Positions 17,260 through 25,923 of a stretch of DNA of 64,000 nt are shown here, piece after piece. A program made the translations under genes and the position numbers. The stretch covers positions 62,001 to 126,000 of the forward strand of contig NZ_JAPSKV010000007.1 in NCBI RefSeq assembly GCF_031181385.1, in the 5' to 3' direction. This DNA comes from Fredinandcohnia onubensis (GTDB taxonomy: Bacteria > Bacillota > Bacilli > Bacillales > Bacillaceae_L). Each line of letters starts with the position of its first letter. Within the stretch, counting starts at the first letter, position 1. The notes beneath the pieces were generated by a model. That model worked only from the letters and a program-made list of their open reading frames with translations, searched no databases and was not told the DNA's origin.

Positions 17260-18588
17260 ATGTTTCAAATAGGCATCATCACTGCAAAAAATTCATTAAC
17301 GTGGATTCGAGAGTTAGAAAACTTTTTTGATAATCAATGTCAATTTACATTTCTTCCATACGAAAACTTTGATGAAATTAAAGAAATGTATGAAAAAAAC
17401 GCTCTATTTATGGACGGCATCATCTTTAGTGGTCAGGTCCCTTATTTTTATATAAAAAAGGAATTAAAGTACTTTGAAAAACCTACCATTTACTTTGATT
17501 TAAATGAAAGTGATTTTTATAAAACATTATGTAAAACGATTTTAAAAGAAAAGAATTTTGATATTTCAAGAACATTGATTGATTTTATTTTTGAGCAAAA
17601 TAATTTTCTAGGATTAAAGGAATGGTTAGAAGAAGAAGAATTTCCCTATTTTCATAACGAGGATATTGAGTCATTTGACACAGAGACAGTATATGATGAC
17701 GTGTTTCAGCAGCATATAAGCTTATTTAAAGCTGGCAAAATTGATCTTTCTTTTACGAGGATTAGTAGTATATCAAAAAAATTAACTGATAATGGCGTCA
17801 AACATGTTATTGTTAACCCTTCCTTAGAATCAATGATAAAAAAAGTGAATGATTTTATTAATCAAATCAAAATGATGCGTTTAACTGAAAATCAAGTAGC
17901 TATCGGGAATATTGCTATTTCACAAATAACAATAAGCCCTGACATGAATCATGACCTGGAACGGAAAATGTTACTGTTGAATCAAGCACTGTTAGATTAC
18001 AATACAAAAAAACAACACGGCTTTATTATCCAGAGGAACTTCTTAAATTTTGAAGTCATTACAAACTATAAGGCATTGAAAGACATTACAAATGAGTTTA
18101 CACAATGTTCGCTATTATCCTATCTTAAGCAAACATTACCTTACGAAATAGATATTGGTTGGGGAATTGGCAATTCGCTGCAAGAGGCTCGTCTCAATGC
18201 TGAACATGCAAACAAAGAAAGAAGAATGGATCGCGGGACATCCTATATTATGACCGAAGATGAACAATTAATAGGACCTCTAGGTGATGAGACATGTTTA
18301 CAGATTCCAAATCAACTGAACACTCAAATTGAGAAATTTAGTAGCCAAATAGGCATGTCAGCATTGCAGATACAAAAAATAATGGCCGTTTTGGAAAAAC
18401 TTCAAACAAATGAAATTGTTTCAGATGATCTTGCCATTCATTTTGGAATATCTCAAAGAGCAGCAAACCGTATCTTGCAAAAGCTTGAGGAAAAGGGAGT
18501 TGCTGAAGTTTCTTATAAAAAGCAAAAAAAATTACGGGGCAGGCCAAAGAAAGTTTATCATATCGATTTCTTAGCTAAATTATCTTAA
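17260..18588 (+). CDS. Transcriptional regulator of unassigned family, divergent from abgTAB
   Basis: The 442-aa protein has no family I can name. An N-terminal region (1-100) resembles a ligand- or phospho-receiver-like alpha/beta fold (GIITAKNSLTWIRELENF). A middle region (about 215-320) carries EIDIGWGIGNSLQEARLNAEHA, reminiscent of GGDEF-like folds without catalytic residues. The C-terminus (about 355-435) is a winged helix: LQTNEIVSDDLAIHFGISQ, ANRILQKLEEKGV and basic wing KKQKKLRGRPKK. The gene is divergent from abgT with a 169-bp shared promoter region, so control of aminobenzoyl-glutamate use is likely. A terminator follows. Confidence 0.7.
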   Translation: MFQIGIITAKNSLTWIRELENFFDNQCQFTFLPYENFDEIKEMYEKNALFMDGIIFSGQVPYFYIKKELKYFEKPTIYFDLNESDFYKTLCKTILKEKNFDISRTLIDFIFEQNNFLGLKEWLEEEEFPYFHNEDIESFDTETVYDDVFQQHISLFKAGKIDLSFTRISSISKKLTDNGVKHVIVNPSLESMIKKVNDFINQIKMMRLTENQVAIGNIAISQITISPDMNHDLERKMLLLNQALLDYNTKKQHGFIIQRNFLNFEVITNYKALKDITNEFTQCSLLSYLKQTLPYEIDIGWGIGNSLQEARLNAEHANKERRMDRGTSYIMTEDEQLIGPLGDETCLQIPNQLNTQIEKFSSQIGMSALQIQKIMAVLEKLQTNEIVSDDLAIHFGISQRAANRILQKLEEKGVAEVSYKKQKKLRGRPKKVYHIDFLAKLS

Positions 18589-18623
18589 TCTTTGAAAAAC
18601 GGATACATTTTTTAATTAAAAAC

Positions 18624-18652
18624 AAAAGCCGACTCCCAGAGTCGACTTTTTT
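18624..18652 (+). terminator. Terminator between convergent regulator and kinase genes
   Basis: AAAAGCCGACTC and GAGTCGACTTTT (one mismatch) enclose a two-base loop and end in TTTTTT. It overlaps the 3' end of the kinase gene on the other strand. Confidence 0.8.
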
Positions 18653-19880
18653 ATTGCGTAATCGGTAATATAATCTCTACCTTTGTTCCTTTTCCTGGTT
18701 TACTATTGATGGTAATTTTCCCATGATGGTCTTCGATGATTTTTTTAGAAACCATTAATCCTAAACCTGTTCCATAATCCTTTGTTGTAAAGAATGGTTC
18801 GAAAAGCTTTTCCTGTACATCCTCAGGAATTCCACAGCCCTCATCACTAATGAGAATTGATACCATGTTATTGGCGGTTTGGCTACCTCTAATCGTTAAC
18901 ATACCACCCTCTGGCATGGATTCAAAGCTATTTTTAATGAGATTTAAGAAAACCTGTTTTATTTGTTTCTCATCACAATCGATATCCAGAACAGCCTCAT
19001 CCATTTTCAGGTCAATTATAACATTCCTCGCGTTCTCAGATTGCTCAAAGATCGAAAGGACATATTCAATAAGTTTCTTTACATTACATTTCGTCACATT
19101 AATTTGCCTTGGTTTGCCGATAACCAGCAAATCATTAAGGATTGAATCAATTCGATCAATTTCTTGCTCCATGATCATATATTGCATTTCATCCTCTTTA
19201 TGTTTTTCCCGCTGAAGCTGGGTAAACCCTTTTAAGGACGCCAACGGATTACGAATTTCATGTCCAACCGTAGTCGCCATCTGCCCGACAAATGCAAGCT
19301 TTTCCTTCTTGCGGAGCTCCTCATGCGTTTCCGAAAGTGCTTCGATATACGAGTAGAAACGGGTTAGGAGGATGTAGGCAATAAGCGCAAACATACCAAT
19401 CAGTAGAATTATTGCCAATACAATACCATTTCCTAATAATAGACCAATCAATCCATATTTCATTACAATTGCAATTGTAACTGTCAAAAAGAATCTCTTA
19501 TTTATAAAGATGGGAGAGAATAGCAAAAAAGCAATTTCAGCTGCATTTCCACTCTTAAAAGGTTCATTACTCCCCCAATAAGTGACTACATCATCAATTC
19601 CAGTGACTAGAAGATAAGACAACACATAAAAATATTTGACTAAATGTAGCTTACCTATTTTCCTTAAATAGAATGAGACTGGAATAAGGACAATTATTAA
19701 GATATAGGCTCCATATGCAAAATCAGTAGGAAGACCAATCTTAGCGTTAATAAATATAGGGTATATAAAATAATAAAAGAAATCATATAACAGGAAAATG
19801 CTATAAAACAATATTAAATATAGACGTAGCGCCTTCTTCTCTTCATGTAAAAGAAGAGAGTTATGTTTTAGATAAGACAT
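18651..19880 (-). CDS. 6-TM sensor histidine kinase of the peptide operon
   Basis: The start was moved to ATG 19880, with GTGAGG 6 nt upstream; the product is 409 aa. About six membrane helices (about 18-178) carry YDFFYYFIYP, DDVVTYWGS and SGNAAEIAFLLFSPIFINKRFF, nearly all also present at the same positions in the HD-GYP protein two genes upstream. HisKA follows with phospho-acceptor His207 (GHEIRNPLASLKGF), then HATPase with DEGCGIPEDV and GTGLGL. No response regulator lies in the operon, so it may feed the Spo0 phosphorelay like other HEIRNPL kinases. It is the last gene of a four-gene operon and starts 38 nt after the protease. Peptide sensing is inference from context. Confidence 0.88.
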   Translation of the reverse strand: MSYLKHNSLLLHEEKKALRLYLILFYSIFLLYDFFYYFIYPIFINAKIGLPTDFAYGAYILIIVLIPVSFYLRKIGKLHLVKYFYVLSYLLVTGIDDVVTYWGSNEPFKSGNAAEIAFLLFSPIFINKRFFLTVTIAIVMKYGLIGLLLGNGIVLAIILLIGMFALIAYILLTRFYSYIEALSETHEELRKKEKLAFVGQMATTVGHEIRNPLASLKGFTQLQREKHKEDEMQYMIMEQEIDRIDSILNDLLVIGKPRQINVTKCNVKKLIEYVLSIFEQSENARNVIIDLKMDEAVLDIDCDEKQIKQVFLNLIKNSFESMPEGGMLTIRGSQTANNMVSILISDEGCGIPEDVQEKLFEPFFTTKDYGTGLGLMVSKKIIEDHHGKITINSKPGKGTKVEIILPITQ

Positions 19881-19918
19881 ATCTATCCTCACTTAGTTAA
19901 ATGATTATGCATTTTTCA

Positions 19919-21121
19919 TTATATATTATTTTCCTCACCTGAGTATATAGTCCTATATTCTCTCTTACTTTCGAATTTTTTAAATAATGAGTAAGTAAGA
20001 AGCGGAAGGAAGATCAATATCTGCGCAGAGAAAACGAAAGCATCCCAGAACTTTAATGATGATAATGACTCAGTAAACCCTGGGAGAACATTTATCATAA
20101 TATATACTAATTGAGGTAAATAGTAAAAGCCAAACATAGAGAAGGTCAACAAAATTCCTATCAAAAAGAAAAAGGAATAGAAAACAATCACTCTGTTATC
20201 TGTTGCGTTTTGTTTTCTGTTAAATAGTCCTCTTATAAATTCAATACCACTTTCCATCAGATTATAATTCCCTGTACTATTTTCAAAAACATAATAAAGA
20301 TCTGTTTTCATATAAATACAGCATTGATAGATGATTCGAATCACAATATCGAAAGTAATCAAACCAATAATTCCATGAATAATCTCATTTGAAAATAGAT
20401 TAGACACTTTTAAGACTAGGGTAACTAAAAGTATGAAACTATCAAAATATATTCCTGCTAAAAATAATAGGTTTCGTTCCTTTGAAGAAAGCTTCCATGC
20501 TTGTGTAAGGTCCGTTTCGAACACGACAAAAAACAGTCGATTACCGATTTGCAATTTTGTTGGAAGATCAAATGAACGGATAGCCAAAATATGTCCACTT
20601 TCATGTAAAAAGATTAAAACAATTGAAATTCCGGCATACAAAAGAATATTAAACATCATTGTATCAAAGACAAATAAATCCTGATAACGAGGAAAAAGAT
20701 TAGGATCTTTCACAAATAGAAAGAGATTCACTAACAAAAATAATGGATAGAAAAAACGAGTAAACCGATTAAAGAAAACCTTCCCTAGTTTCGGTGATAT
20801 CCAATTAAATCCTAAGTCTTCATAATTACGTGTCTTTTCTATTCTTACTTTTGCTCCATCTACCATTTCTACTAAATCTAAATCCAGCAATTGTTGGCCA
20901 AAATCAAGTAGATCAATCTCTTCACCTGCATATTTTTCGATGAGTAGGTGTTCTATTTCACCAAGTGATAAACCTTTGTTAATCAACTCAATTGCATCAA
21001 CACAGACTACTGGCATTTCATAAAATTCATGAGTTACTAAATCTTCGATAATATAATTCTTATTATCTTTACGTATCACTAACTCGTGTAAACATAAAAT
21101 AGAATCAGCAGTTAATTGCAA
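19919..21121 (-). CDS. PqqD-like (RRE) domain fused to M50-type membrane metalloprotease
   Basis: The 400-aa protein starts at TTG 21121 behind AGGTG; no later ATG is plausible. Residues about 20-88 have the PqqD-like pattern (HEFYEMPVVCVDAIELINKG, then LSLGEIEHLLIEKY and LLDFGQQLLDLDLVE), typical of RiPP recognition elements. Residues 120-395 hold about six to seven membrane helices with the zinc motif HESGH at 173-177 and a second conserved AGIYFDS. This is the layout of putative peptide zinc metalloproteases in RiPP loci. The gene follows a 25-aa peptide gene, so the RRE may bind that peptide and the protease cut it. No radical SAM or ABC exporter gene is nearby. Confidence 0.82.
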   Translation of the reverse strand: MQLTADSILCLHELVIRKDNKNYIIEDLVTHEFYEMPVVCVDAIELINKGLSLGEIEHLLIEKYAGEEIDLLDFGQQLLDLDLVEMVDGAKVRIEKTRNYEDLGFNWISPKLGKVFFNRFTRFFYPLFLLVNLFLFVKDPNLFPRYQDLFVFDTMMFNILLYAGISIVLIFLHESGHILAIRSFDLPTKLQIGNRLFFVVFETDLTQAWKLSSKERNLLFLAGIYFDSFILLVTLVLKVSNLFSNEIIHGIIGLITFDIVIRIIYQCCIYMKTDLYYVFENSTGNYNLMESGIEFIRGLFNRKQNATDNRVIVFYSFFFLIGILLTFSMFGFYYLPQLVYIMINVLPGFTESLSSLKFWDAFVFSAQILIFLPLLTYSLFKKFESKREYRTIYSGEENNI

Positions 21122-21145
21122 TCTTCACACCTACTTTTCTTCATA

Positions 21146-21179
21146 ATAAAAGGATGCCCCATTTTTCGTAAGCATCCTT
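21146..21179 (-). terminator. Partial terminator between the peptide gene and the protease gene
   Basis: AAGGATGC and GCATCCTT form an 8-bp stem, followed on the minus strand by TTATTATG. Placed just after the peptide stop, it would give more peptide mRNA than protease mRNA, a common layout in peptide loci (inference). Confidence 0.55.
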
Positions 21180-21189
21180 CTTTCATAAA

Positions 21190-21267
21190 TTATCCTCTTG
21201 GGCCTCCGGGTAAAAAAGCACACCACCAACAAGTAGCTTTGATTTTTTTAAGCTTTTTGATTATCAC
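21190..21267 (-). CDS. 25-aa Cys/Trp/Gly-rich peptide, candidate RiPP or signalling peptide
   Basis: The gene is too short for the ORF track. GTG 21267 has an excellent ribosome binding site (GCAGGAGGTG, spacing 7), and the frame ends at TAA 21190. The product has a basic N-terminus (IIKKLKKIKAT) and a C-terminal core CWWCAFLPGGPRG with two cysteines flanking two tryptophans. It starts 18 nt after the HD-GYP stop and precedes a PqqD-like/M50 protease, so its context is that of a processed peptide. It is not a ComX, Phr, AgrD or YydF sequence that I recognise. Whether it signals, kills or is modified is unknown. Confidence 0.75.
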   Translation of the reverse strand: MIIKKLKKIKATCWWCAFLPGGPRG

Positions 21268-21285
21268 TTTTTTCACCTCCTGCCA

Positions 21286-22434
21286 TCAAACTGGATTTTT
21301 TTGTATATCTATCCATTGCGGGTAAACCTTTTTAAATAATGCAACTAGATTAGGATCAAATTGAGTACCTTCCCCTTGAAGGATTCGATTATAAGCTTCT
21401 TCAACAGGTAGTGCTCCTCGATATGACCGGGATGAAGTCATTGCATCAAAGGCATCTGCTATTGCAGTGATTCGAGCATTTAAAGGAATATCATTTCCTT
21501 TTAGCTGGTCGGGATATCCTTTACCATCCCATCTCTCATGATGCGATCTAATAATACTTATACTCGAGCCAAGACCTTTCACATTTTTTACTGCTTCTTC
21601 TCCAACGACTGGATGTGTTTTTATAATTTCATACTCTTCATTCGTTAATTTTGCTGGTTTCATAAGTATAGAATCGGGAATATTGACCTTACCTATATCA
21701 TGCAGCAAACAAGCATAATTAAAAGATTTTAATTCATCCTGAGAAAAAGCTCCTAACTCTTTCGCTAATACCATTGCATATTTAGCAACTCTCTCACTAT
21801 GACCTCTAGTATAAGGATCTTTTAATTCAAGTGCTGCGATAACACCTTTTACTATCCCTTCCATCTGTTGATCATAAGCTGTGCTTAGTGCATTCACATA
21901 TCCATAAAATCTGTTAAGTAGTATATATGCAACTATAGCCAGTACCGTAGTTAATACAATTGGTAGAGCTACCATTGTAGTCCCAAGTATTGCTCCACTC
22001 AATATATATTTAACTGTTAATCCTATAGAAACTACCCAGAAATATTTTTTATTTACAAAGATTGGAGAAAATAGGACTAGAAAAACCTCAACTGCGTTCC
22101 CACTTGAGAACAATCCAGGTTTGTCCCAGTAAGTGATTAGATCATTAACAAAACTTAAAATAGTATATGCAATGAAAAAATAGTATTTTGTTAAATGCTG
22201 TTTATTCCTATGATTATTATAGAATATTACTGGAATTAGCATTGCCATAACTAGGTAAATAACGTATATAAACTTGTTAGGAAATCCTGTAGCTATAGCA
22301 GTCTCATCACTTGGATAAATAAAATAAAAAAAGATATCATATGCTACCAAGATAATAACAAATAAGATACTATACCATATAGTAGTTCTTTTCTCCTCGT
22401 ATAGTAATACCAATCTTTTATTCATTTTCTGCAT
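21286..22434 (-). CDS. 6-TM HD-GYP domain protein (putative c-di-GMP phosphodiesterase or relative)
   Basis: I chose ATG 22434 (GGAG 8 nt upstream), giving 382 aa. About six membrane helices (about 18-180) share YDIFFYFIYP (32-41), NDLITYWDK and SGNAVEVFLVLFSPIFVNKKYF with the histidine kinase of the same operon. The C-terminal HD-GYP domain (about 190-370) keeps GHSERVAKYA, HDIGK (245-249), HP and HHERWDGKGYP, the usual metal and GYP motifs. HD-GYP proteins hydrolyse cyclic dinucleotides or serve as signalling hydrolases. It is the first gene of the operon HD-GYP, peptide, PqqD/M50, kinase. Confidence 0.87.
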   Translation of the reverse strand: MQKMNKRLVLLYEEKRTTIWYSILFVIILVAYDIFFYFIYPSDETAIATGFPNKFIYVIYLVMAMLIPVIFYNNHRNKQHLTKYYFFIAYTILSFVNDLITYWDKPGLFSSGNAVEVFLVLFSPIFVNKKYFWVVSIGLTVKYILSGAILGTTMVALPIVLTTVLAIVAYILLNRFYGYVNALSTAYDQQMEGIVKGVIAALELKDPYTRGHSERVAKYAMVLAKELGAFSQDELKSFNYACLLHDIGKVNIPDSILMKPAKLTNEEYEIIKTHPVVGEEAVKNVKGLGSSISIIRSHHERWDGKGYPDQLKGNDIPLNARITAIADAFDAMTSSRSYRGALPVEEAYNRILQGEGTQFDPNLVALFKKVYPQWIDIQKNPV

Positions 22435-22681
22435 CTCTTTTTCTCCATTTTCTCCTATATTTCTAGATATATATGCAATAATCCTTTTTTTATTACAAAA
22501 AAGGGTCAAAAGTCACAGACGCAATTCGTCAAATATCGACTTTTCAATTATAAACCATCTGTCCTACAAACTAAATAGTTAAATAGGTATAAAAATCTTC
22601 CTTTATCACATAAGTTATGGTAATTGGCATATAGGTCATTATGCTCACTTGATAAAAAACGTTCTTTTATTTTAATACAAA

Positions 22682-22714
22682 AATAAAAACACAGATAGAA
22701 ATCTGCGTTTTTTG
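22682..22714 (-). terminator. Rho-independent terminator of the lia operon
   Basis: On the minus strand AAAACGCAGAT pairs with ATCTGTGTTTTT (one G-T pair), followed by ATTTTTG, 14 nt after liaR. It separates lia from the HD-GYP/peptide operon. Confidence 0.82.
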
Positions 22715-22727
22715 TCGAAAGAATATT

Positions 22728-23360
22728 TTATTTTACAAGAGAATGTTTAAATGCGTATATGACCGCCTGTGTTCGATCTTGTACCTCTAGCTTACTTAAT
22801 ATGTTACTAACATGCACTTTTACCGTTTTTAGCGCAATAAAAAGTTCGTCAGCGATCTCTTGATTCGTTTTTCCATCCGCGATTAAAAGCAAGATTTCCA
22901 TTTCACGGTTTGTTAATTCTTCATGTGGAAGCTGTTTTTCCTTTTGTCTCATTCGAACCATCATTTTCCCTGTAACTTCTGGCTCTAAAACTGACTGCCC
23001 ATGATAGGTTTTACGGACGGCTTCAGCAATTTCACTCGCCTTCGATGTTTTTAACATGTAGCTCGTTGCACCCGCTTCTAAAGCAGGATATACCTTTTCA
23101 TCATCAATAAAGCTTGTGACGATGATGATTTTTGCTTCAGGCCAGCTCTCAATGATTCTTCTTGTTGCCTCAATACCGTCCATTTCCTTCATTACGAGGT
23201 CCATTAATACAATGTCAGGTCGAAGCTCTAGTGCTAATTCAACCGCTATTTTTCCGTCATCTGCTTCACCTACGACTTCAATATCTGGCTGTGCAGATAA
23301 ATAGGAGGAAACTCCTATTCTTACCATTTCATGATCATCGACAAATAATACTTTAATCAT
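22728..23360 (-). CDS. liaR: Response regulator LiaR (NarL/LuxR family)
   Basis: ATG 23360 is chosen over the track GTG because GGTGGAG precedes it; 210 aa matches B. subtilis LiaR (211 aa). The receiver domain has phospho-acceptor Asp in DIVLMDLVM (about 54), Thr in IIVTSF and Lys in YMLKTS; the C-terminal LuxR helix-turn-helix contains [20 protein letters not shown] and [16 protein letters not shown]. It overlaps liaS by 8 nt. LiaR, phosphorylated by LiaS under cell-wall antibiotic stress, activates liaIH. It is the last gene of the operon. Confidence 0.93.
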   Translation of the reverse strand: MIKVLFVDDHEMVRIGVSSYLSAQPDIEVVGEADDGKIAVELALELRPDIVLMDLVMKEMDGIEATRRIIESWPEAKIIIVTSFIDDEKVYPALEAGATSYMLKTSKASEIAEAVRKTYHGQSVLEPEVTGKMMVRMRQKEKQLPHEELTNREMEILLLIADGKTNQEIADELFIALKTVKVHVSNILSKLEVQDRTQAVIYAFKHSLVK

Positions 23361-24393
23361 TTTCTCCACCCTCTAACACTGGTACTTTTACTTCAATCCG
23401 AGTTCCTTTGTCTTTAAGACTAACGGTCCGCATTGTACCGCCTATTTCCACTGCACGTTCATACATATTTTGAAGTCCATAGGAACCAGTCTTCGCTTGT
23501 TCCACATCAAATCCAATCCCATCATCAACGATTCTTAAAATGACAAATTCATCCCTTTTAATAAGCAGGACTTCTAACTGATTTGCTTTTGCGTGGCGGA
23601 GGGTGTTTGAAACTGACTCTTGAAGAATGCGAAATAAGTGGTCCTCGACCCCTTTATCAATTTGAAAGTCCTCAATCTTTGTTTCAATTGTTACGGGTAC
23701 CTTTTGTGATAATTCAACTAATAGCTCCTGAATTCCTTCTTGGAGTGTCTTTCCTTTTAATGCAACTGGACGTAAATGGAGTAAGAGTGCGCGCATTTCT
23801 AGTTGTGATTGATGAATCATTTCCTCAACAAGTTTAAACTGTTTTGCCTCACGTTCATCTTTTCGTGGCTTTGACTCATTAATAGCAGACATCATCATCG
23901 ACGCAGCAAAGAGTTGTTGGCTAACGGAGTCATGGAGTTCCCTCGCTAAACGGTTACGCTCATCGGAAACAATTTGTTGTATTCGTTTTTCCTGATCCTC
24001 AGCCTTTTCATTTGCAAGTTTTTGAGAAAGCTTCGTTTGCTCAGCGATATGAGTTTGTAGCTTTTTAATCCGCTCCCAAATGGTGTTGAATTCAGCTGTT
24101 TGGTTAACTGGGATGTCAGAAATGGACCTCCCTTGTTCAATTTGATAAATCGCGTTAGAGACAGAGAGTAGCTGTTTTCTCCATAAATACCCTGACAATA
24201 TCCCAAAAACAAGCCCAGCAATTAAGCTCAGACTTAAGGTTAAAATAATATAAGGTAAATCCATTAGCTTTGTTTGCCAAAGTGCGGCCCAATTTGCTAA
24301 AGGAAAGGCCATGAATGCAATGACATGAGCCAATACAAATAAAAACACCGAGACACAAATACCGACAATGATTTGTTTTTTTACGGTACTCAT
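23353..24393 (-). CDS. liaS: Sensor kinase LiaS
   Basis: The 346-aa kinase has two membrane helices (about 10-28 and 45-68) with a short extracellular loop, a HAMP-like linker, a HisKA_3 domain with phospho-acceptor His in [17 protein letters not shown], and a HATPase with [10 protein letters not shown]. This intramembrane-sensing layout is that of LiaS/VraS, which respond to lipid II-cycle inhibitors together with the inhibitor LiaF. It overlaps liaF by 4 nt (ATGA) and liaR by 8 nt, giving tight translational coupling. Confidence 0.93.
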   Translation of the reverse strand: MSTVKKQIIVGICVSVFLFVLAHVIAFMAFPLANWAALWQTKLMDLPYIILTLSLSLIAGLVFGILSGYLWRKQLLSVSNAIYQIEQGRSISDIPVNQTAEFNTIWERIKKLQTHIAEQTKLSQKLANEKAEDQEKRIQQIVSDERNRLARELHDSVSQQLFAASMMMSAINESKPRKDEREAKQFKLVEEMIHQSQLEMRALLLHLRPVALKGKTLQEGIQELLVELSQKVPVTIETKIEDFQIDKGVEDHLFRILQESVSNTLRHAKANQLEVLLIKRDEFVILRIVDDGIGFDVEQAKTGSYGLQNMYERAVEIGGTMRTVSLKDKGTRIEVKVPVLEGGEND

Positions 24394-25124
24394 GCTCGTT
24401 TCACCTCAAGGTCCCCCACTCCAATCGAAGTGACTATCTTAAGCTTGGGTTCGACGTGATCATATTGTTCAGTCTGATAATGAAGTGTTTGGTTCACCGT
24501 TTTAGTGTCCTGATTTTCAAAGATCGTTGTGGCTCCATAAAGGACCGAATGATGTACCTTCACTTCAATTTCGTAAGGAACAAAGATTTGAACATTCCCT
24601 ATTACATTTCGAATAAAAATAACTGATTCACCTTTAGGTAAAACCGTATAGCTTAAATCAATAATCGTATCGCCGATTCCTGACTGAATGTTTACATCGT
24701 TCCATTCATACACATACTCTGGTGTTTTTTGTTGACCCAACACGATGTTTTGAAACAATGGTTGACGTCTAAGAATCGGTTCTTGTTTCGATGTTTTTTC
24801 CGATTCTTTTATTTCAGGTTTTATATAATGTGGTTTTTTCTTAGATTGTAAAAATTGAATAAGTAAATATATAAGAACGGCAAGAATCAAAAACTTTACT
24901 GTCATCATATTTAAAATGGTAAAAGCTAAACTAATCCATCCAAACCAAAACAGGATTTTACCAAATGTTCGCGGCAACTTTTTACGACCAATATAAATAC
25001 ATCCAAACGATATCACAAAAGAGAAAAGGACTCCGCCATTAAAAAACGTAACTTCAATGATTAATAAAATGATTCCAAGAAGAAAAAATGCATTAAGATT
25101 GTCTGATTTGATTTTATTTAACAT
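24390..25124 (-). CDS. liaF: LiaF/VraT-type membrane inhibitor of LiaRS
   Basis: The 244-aa protein has four N-terminal membrane helices (about 10-95) and a soluble C-terminal beta domain with QSGIGDTIIDLSYTVLPKG, IRNVIGNVQIFVPYEIEV and a final GVGDLEVKR. This is the LiaF pattern (cell-wall-active antibiotics response domain). LiaF keeps LiaS in the off state without stress. It begins 108 nt after liaH across a hairpin, so the regulatory genes liaFSR are likely expressed below liaIH. Confidence 0.92.
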   Translation of the reverse strand: MLNKIKSDNLNAFFLLGIILLIIEVTFFNGGVLFSFVISFGCIYIGRKKLPRTFGKILFWFGWISLAFTILNMMTVKFLILAVLIYLLIQFLQSKKKPHYIKPEIKESEKTSKQEPILRRQPLFQNIVLGQQKTPEYVYEWNDVNIQSGIGDTIIDLSYTVLPKGESVIFIRNVIGNVQIFVPYEIEVKVHHSVLYGATTIFENQDTKTVNQTLHYQTEQYDHVEPKLKIVTSIGVGDLEVKRA

Positions 25125-25184
25125 ATCCGGATCCTCCCTTCATTTTCATTGAATGCATTGATTATCGCCCGTAAGGTAGAGGGG

Positions 25185-25217
25185 CTAAGAAGACGTAGAT
25201 TGTCTACGCCTTCTTAG
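25185..25217 (-). promoter_or_regulatory. Intercistronic hairpin between liaH and liaF
   Basis: CTAAGAAGACGTAGA and TCTACGCCTTCTTAG form a 15-bp stem with one mismatch. No U tract follows, so it is more likely an mRNA-stabilising or attenuating element than a full terminator. Its TACGTCTTCTTAGCC strand resembles TACGTCTTCTAAGCC upstream of liaI. Confidence 0.6.
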
Positions 25218-25232
25218 AATACCATGTTTTCA

Positions 25233-25880
25233 CTATGAAATTGAATGTGTTTCTTCATTTTTCACTTCTTTTTCAAGCTGTGCAATTCTTGCATCGATTG
25301 TATTGCGATGATAAGAGGAATTCACTTGATGCTCGAGACGATCAAGATATGATTCCATATCTTCAAAAGTTCTTGAAGCATTATTCGTATATGCATTTGT
25401 GTCTAGCACTTGATTCATGCGATGATTAGCTCGTGCAATATTCTCACGCCCCATTAATTCCATACGCTTAATATGCATATCTTTAAGCTTGTGCTTCATT
25501 TCCTCATACTTTTTCTCAAGTCCGATAAGTTCTGTAGCCGTATTTTTTAATGCTTCCTGTAATTTAGCAGCACGTTCTTCATATGAAACTTGTTCCTGAA
25601 CAGCAAACTCATATAATTCTGTTTCACCAGCTCGCTGTGCTACACCCGCTTGGTATTTACGCTTTTCTGCAAGATCCGCCGCCTCACGGTGTTCTCTTGC
25701 AAATTGATCCTTTAGAGAGTGCTGACGCTCGACAAGCTTGCGAACCTTCTCAACTTCTGCCTCACATTGACGTAGATACTGGTTAAGCAACGCGATTGGG
25801 TTTTTCTTTTCTTTTTCATCTAACACTCCATGAAAATCAGCTAAAATAGTGTCCTTTATACGAGTTAATAGGTTTGCCAT
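25233..25880 (-). CDS. liaH: LiaH, PspA/IM30 family phage-shock protein
   Basis: I chose ATG 25880, since the upstream ATG at 25889 lies too close to AAAGGAG; the product is 215 aa. It is almost wholly helical and coiled-coil, from MANLLTRIKDTILADFHGVL through long charged helices such as KYEEMKHKLKDMHIKRMEL, as expected of PspA-family proteins that form large rings or rods at damaged membranes. LiaH is the main effector of the lia response and is recruited by LiaI. It follows liaI by 43 nt. Confidence 0.92.
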   Translation of the reverse strand: MANLLTRIKDTILADFHGVLDEKEKKNPIALLNQYLRQCEAEVEKVRKLVERQHSLKDQFAREHREAADLAEKRKYQAGVAQRAGETELYEFAVQEQVSYEERAAKLQEALKNTATELIGLEKKYEEMKHKLKDMHIKRMELMGRENIARANHRMNQVLDTNAYTNNASRTFEDMESYLDRLEHQVNSSYHRNTIDARIAQLEKEVKNEETHSIS

Positions 25881-25923
25881 TTGTATCATTCTCCTTTTTA
25901 ATGAGTATTCTTATTTCGAAAAA

